Assembly (NCBI RefSeq): GCF_000300235.2
Contig: NZ_CP004388.1
Span: 1,469,501 to 1,533,500 of the forward strand
Source of the DNA: Thalassospira xiamenensis M-5 = DSM 17429
GTDB taxonomy: Bacteria; Pseudomonadota; Alphaproteobacteria; Rhodospirillales; Thalassospiraceae
Direction of reading: 5' to 3'
DNA: 64,000 nt
A program made the translations under genes and the position numbers. Positions within the stretch are counted from its first letter, which is position 1, and each line of letters begins with the position of its first letter. This document shows, piece by piece, positions 63,997-64,000 of this stretch. The notes beneath the pieces are model-generated. The model was not told the DNA's origin. It saw nothing but the letters and a program-made list of their open reading frames with translations, and made no database searches.

Positions 63997-64000
63997 CCGC

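Overview
The window looks like chromosome from an alphaproteobacterium of the Rhodospirillales, most like Thalassospira or a close relative. This rests on the GC-rich coding style, a DctB/DctD-controlled TRAP operon, an ELM1-like protein, GapR and MmcB homologues, the zapA/6S-RNA region, and the yebC-ruvCAB-ybgC-tolQRAB-pal block. The genus is inferred from gene content and protein style, not from a search.

Layout. 0-7.3 kb: a C4-dicarboxylate-type TRAP transporter (dctPQM) behind a strong sigma-54 promoter, with the DctD activator and DctB sensor kinase just upstream. 7.5-12.8 kb: an ELM1-like protein, a LysR regulator divergent from an MFS exporter, an EamA permease and an aldo/keto reductase. 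12.8-14.1 kb: no convincing gene, but a candidate small RNA, diverged 253-bp tandem repeats and REP-like palindromes. 14.1-18.3 kb: hemN with an FNR-type box, a HIT protein, a type II NADH dehydrogenase and an azoreductase divergent from a LysR regulator. 19.4-22.8 kb: hydroxypyruvate isomerase, glycerate 2-kinase and a FadR-type regulator (a glyoxylate/glycerate set), with an AT-rich orphan gene between the two enzymes. 23-26 kb: N-formylglutamate amidohydrolase, a YbdK-like ligase, GapR and MmcB. 26.5-34 kb: a chemoreceptor with a secreted Cache protein beside it, an unusual patatin-like protein, and a large indolepyruvate ferredoxin oxidoreductase.

34.3-38.6 kb is a mobile-element hotspot. 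An IS1182-type element has inserted at the terminator of a VOC gene and duplicated the whole hairpin. About 2 kb further on, a 265-bp MITE flanked by TA has split a small stress-type membrane gene; removing it restores the frame exactly. 38.7-42.3 kb: a three-gene OmpA/MotA/MotB-like envelope operon with no flagellar genes nearby. 42.6-48.6 kb: housekeeping genes (inositol monophosphatase, efp, thiE, gap, tkt). 49-50.8 kb: zapA, a 6S-like RNA and a YmdB-type phosphodiesterase. 50.9-55.7 kb: two tandem chemoreceptors with different sensors but nearly identical signalling halves, including a 239-bp identical DNA run. 56.1-64 kb: yebC, ruvCAB and the complete Tol-Pal operon.

No CRISPR array, tRNA, rRNA or prophage was seen. 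The least ordinary features are the IS/terminator duplication, the MITE-split gene, the patatin-like protein with Cys and Glu at the catalytic positions, the homogenised chemoreceptor pair, and the non-flagellar Mot-like operon.
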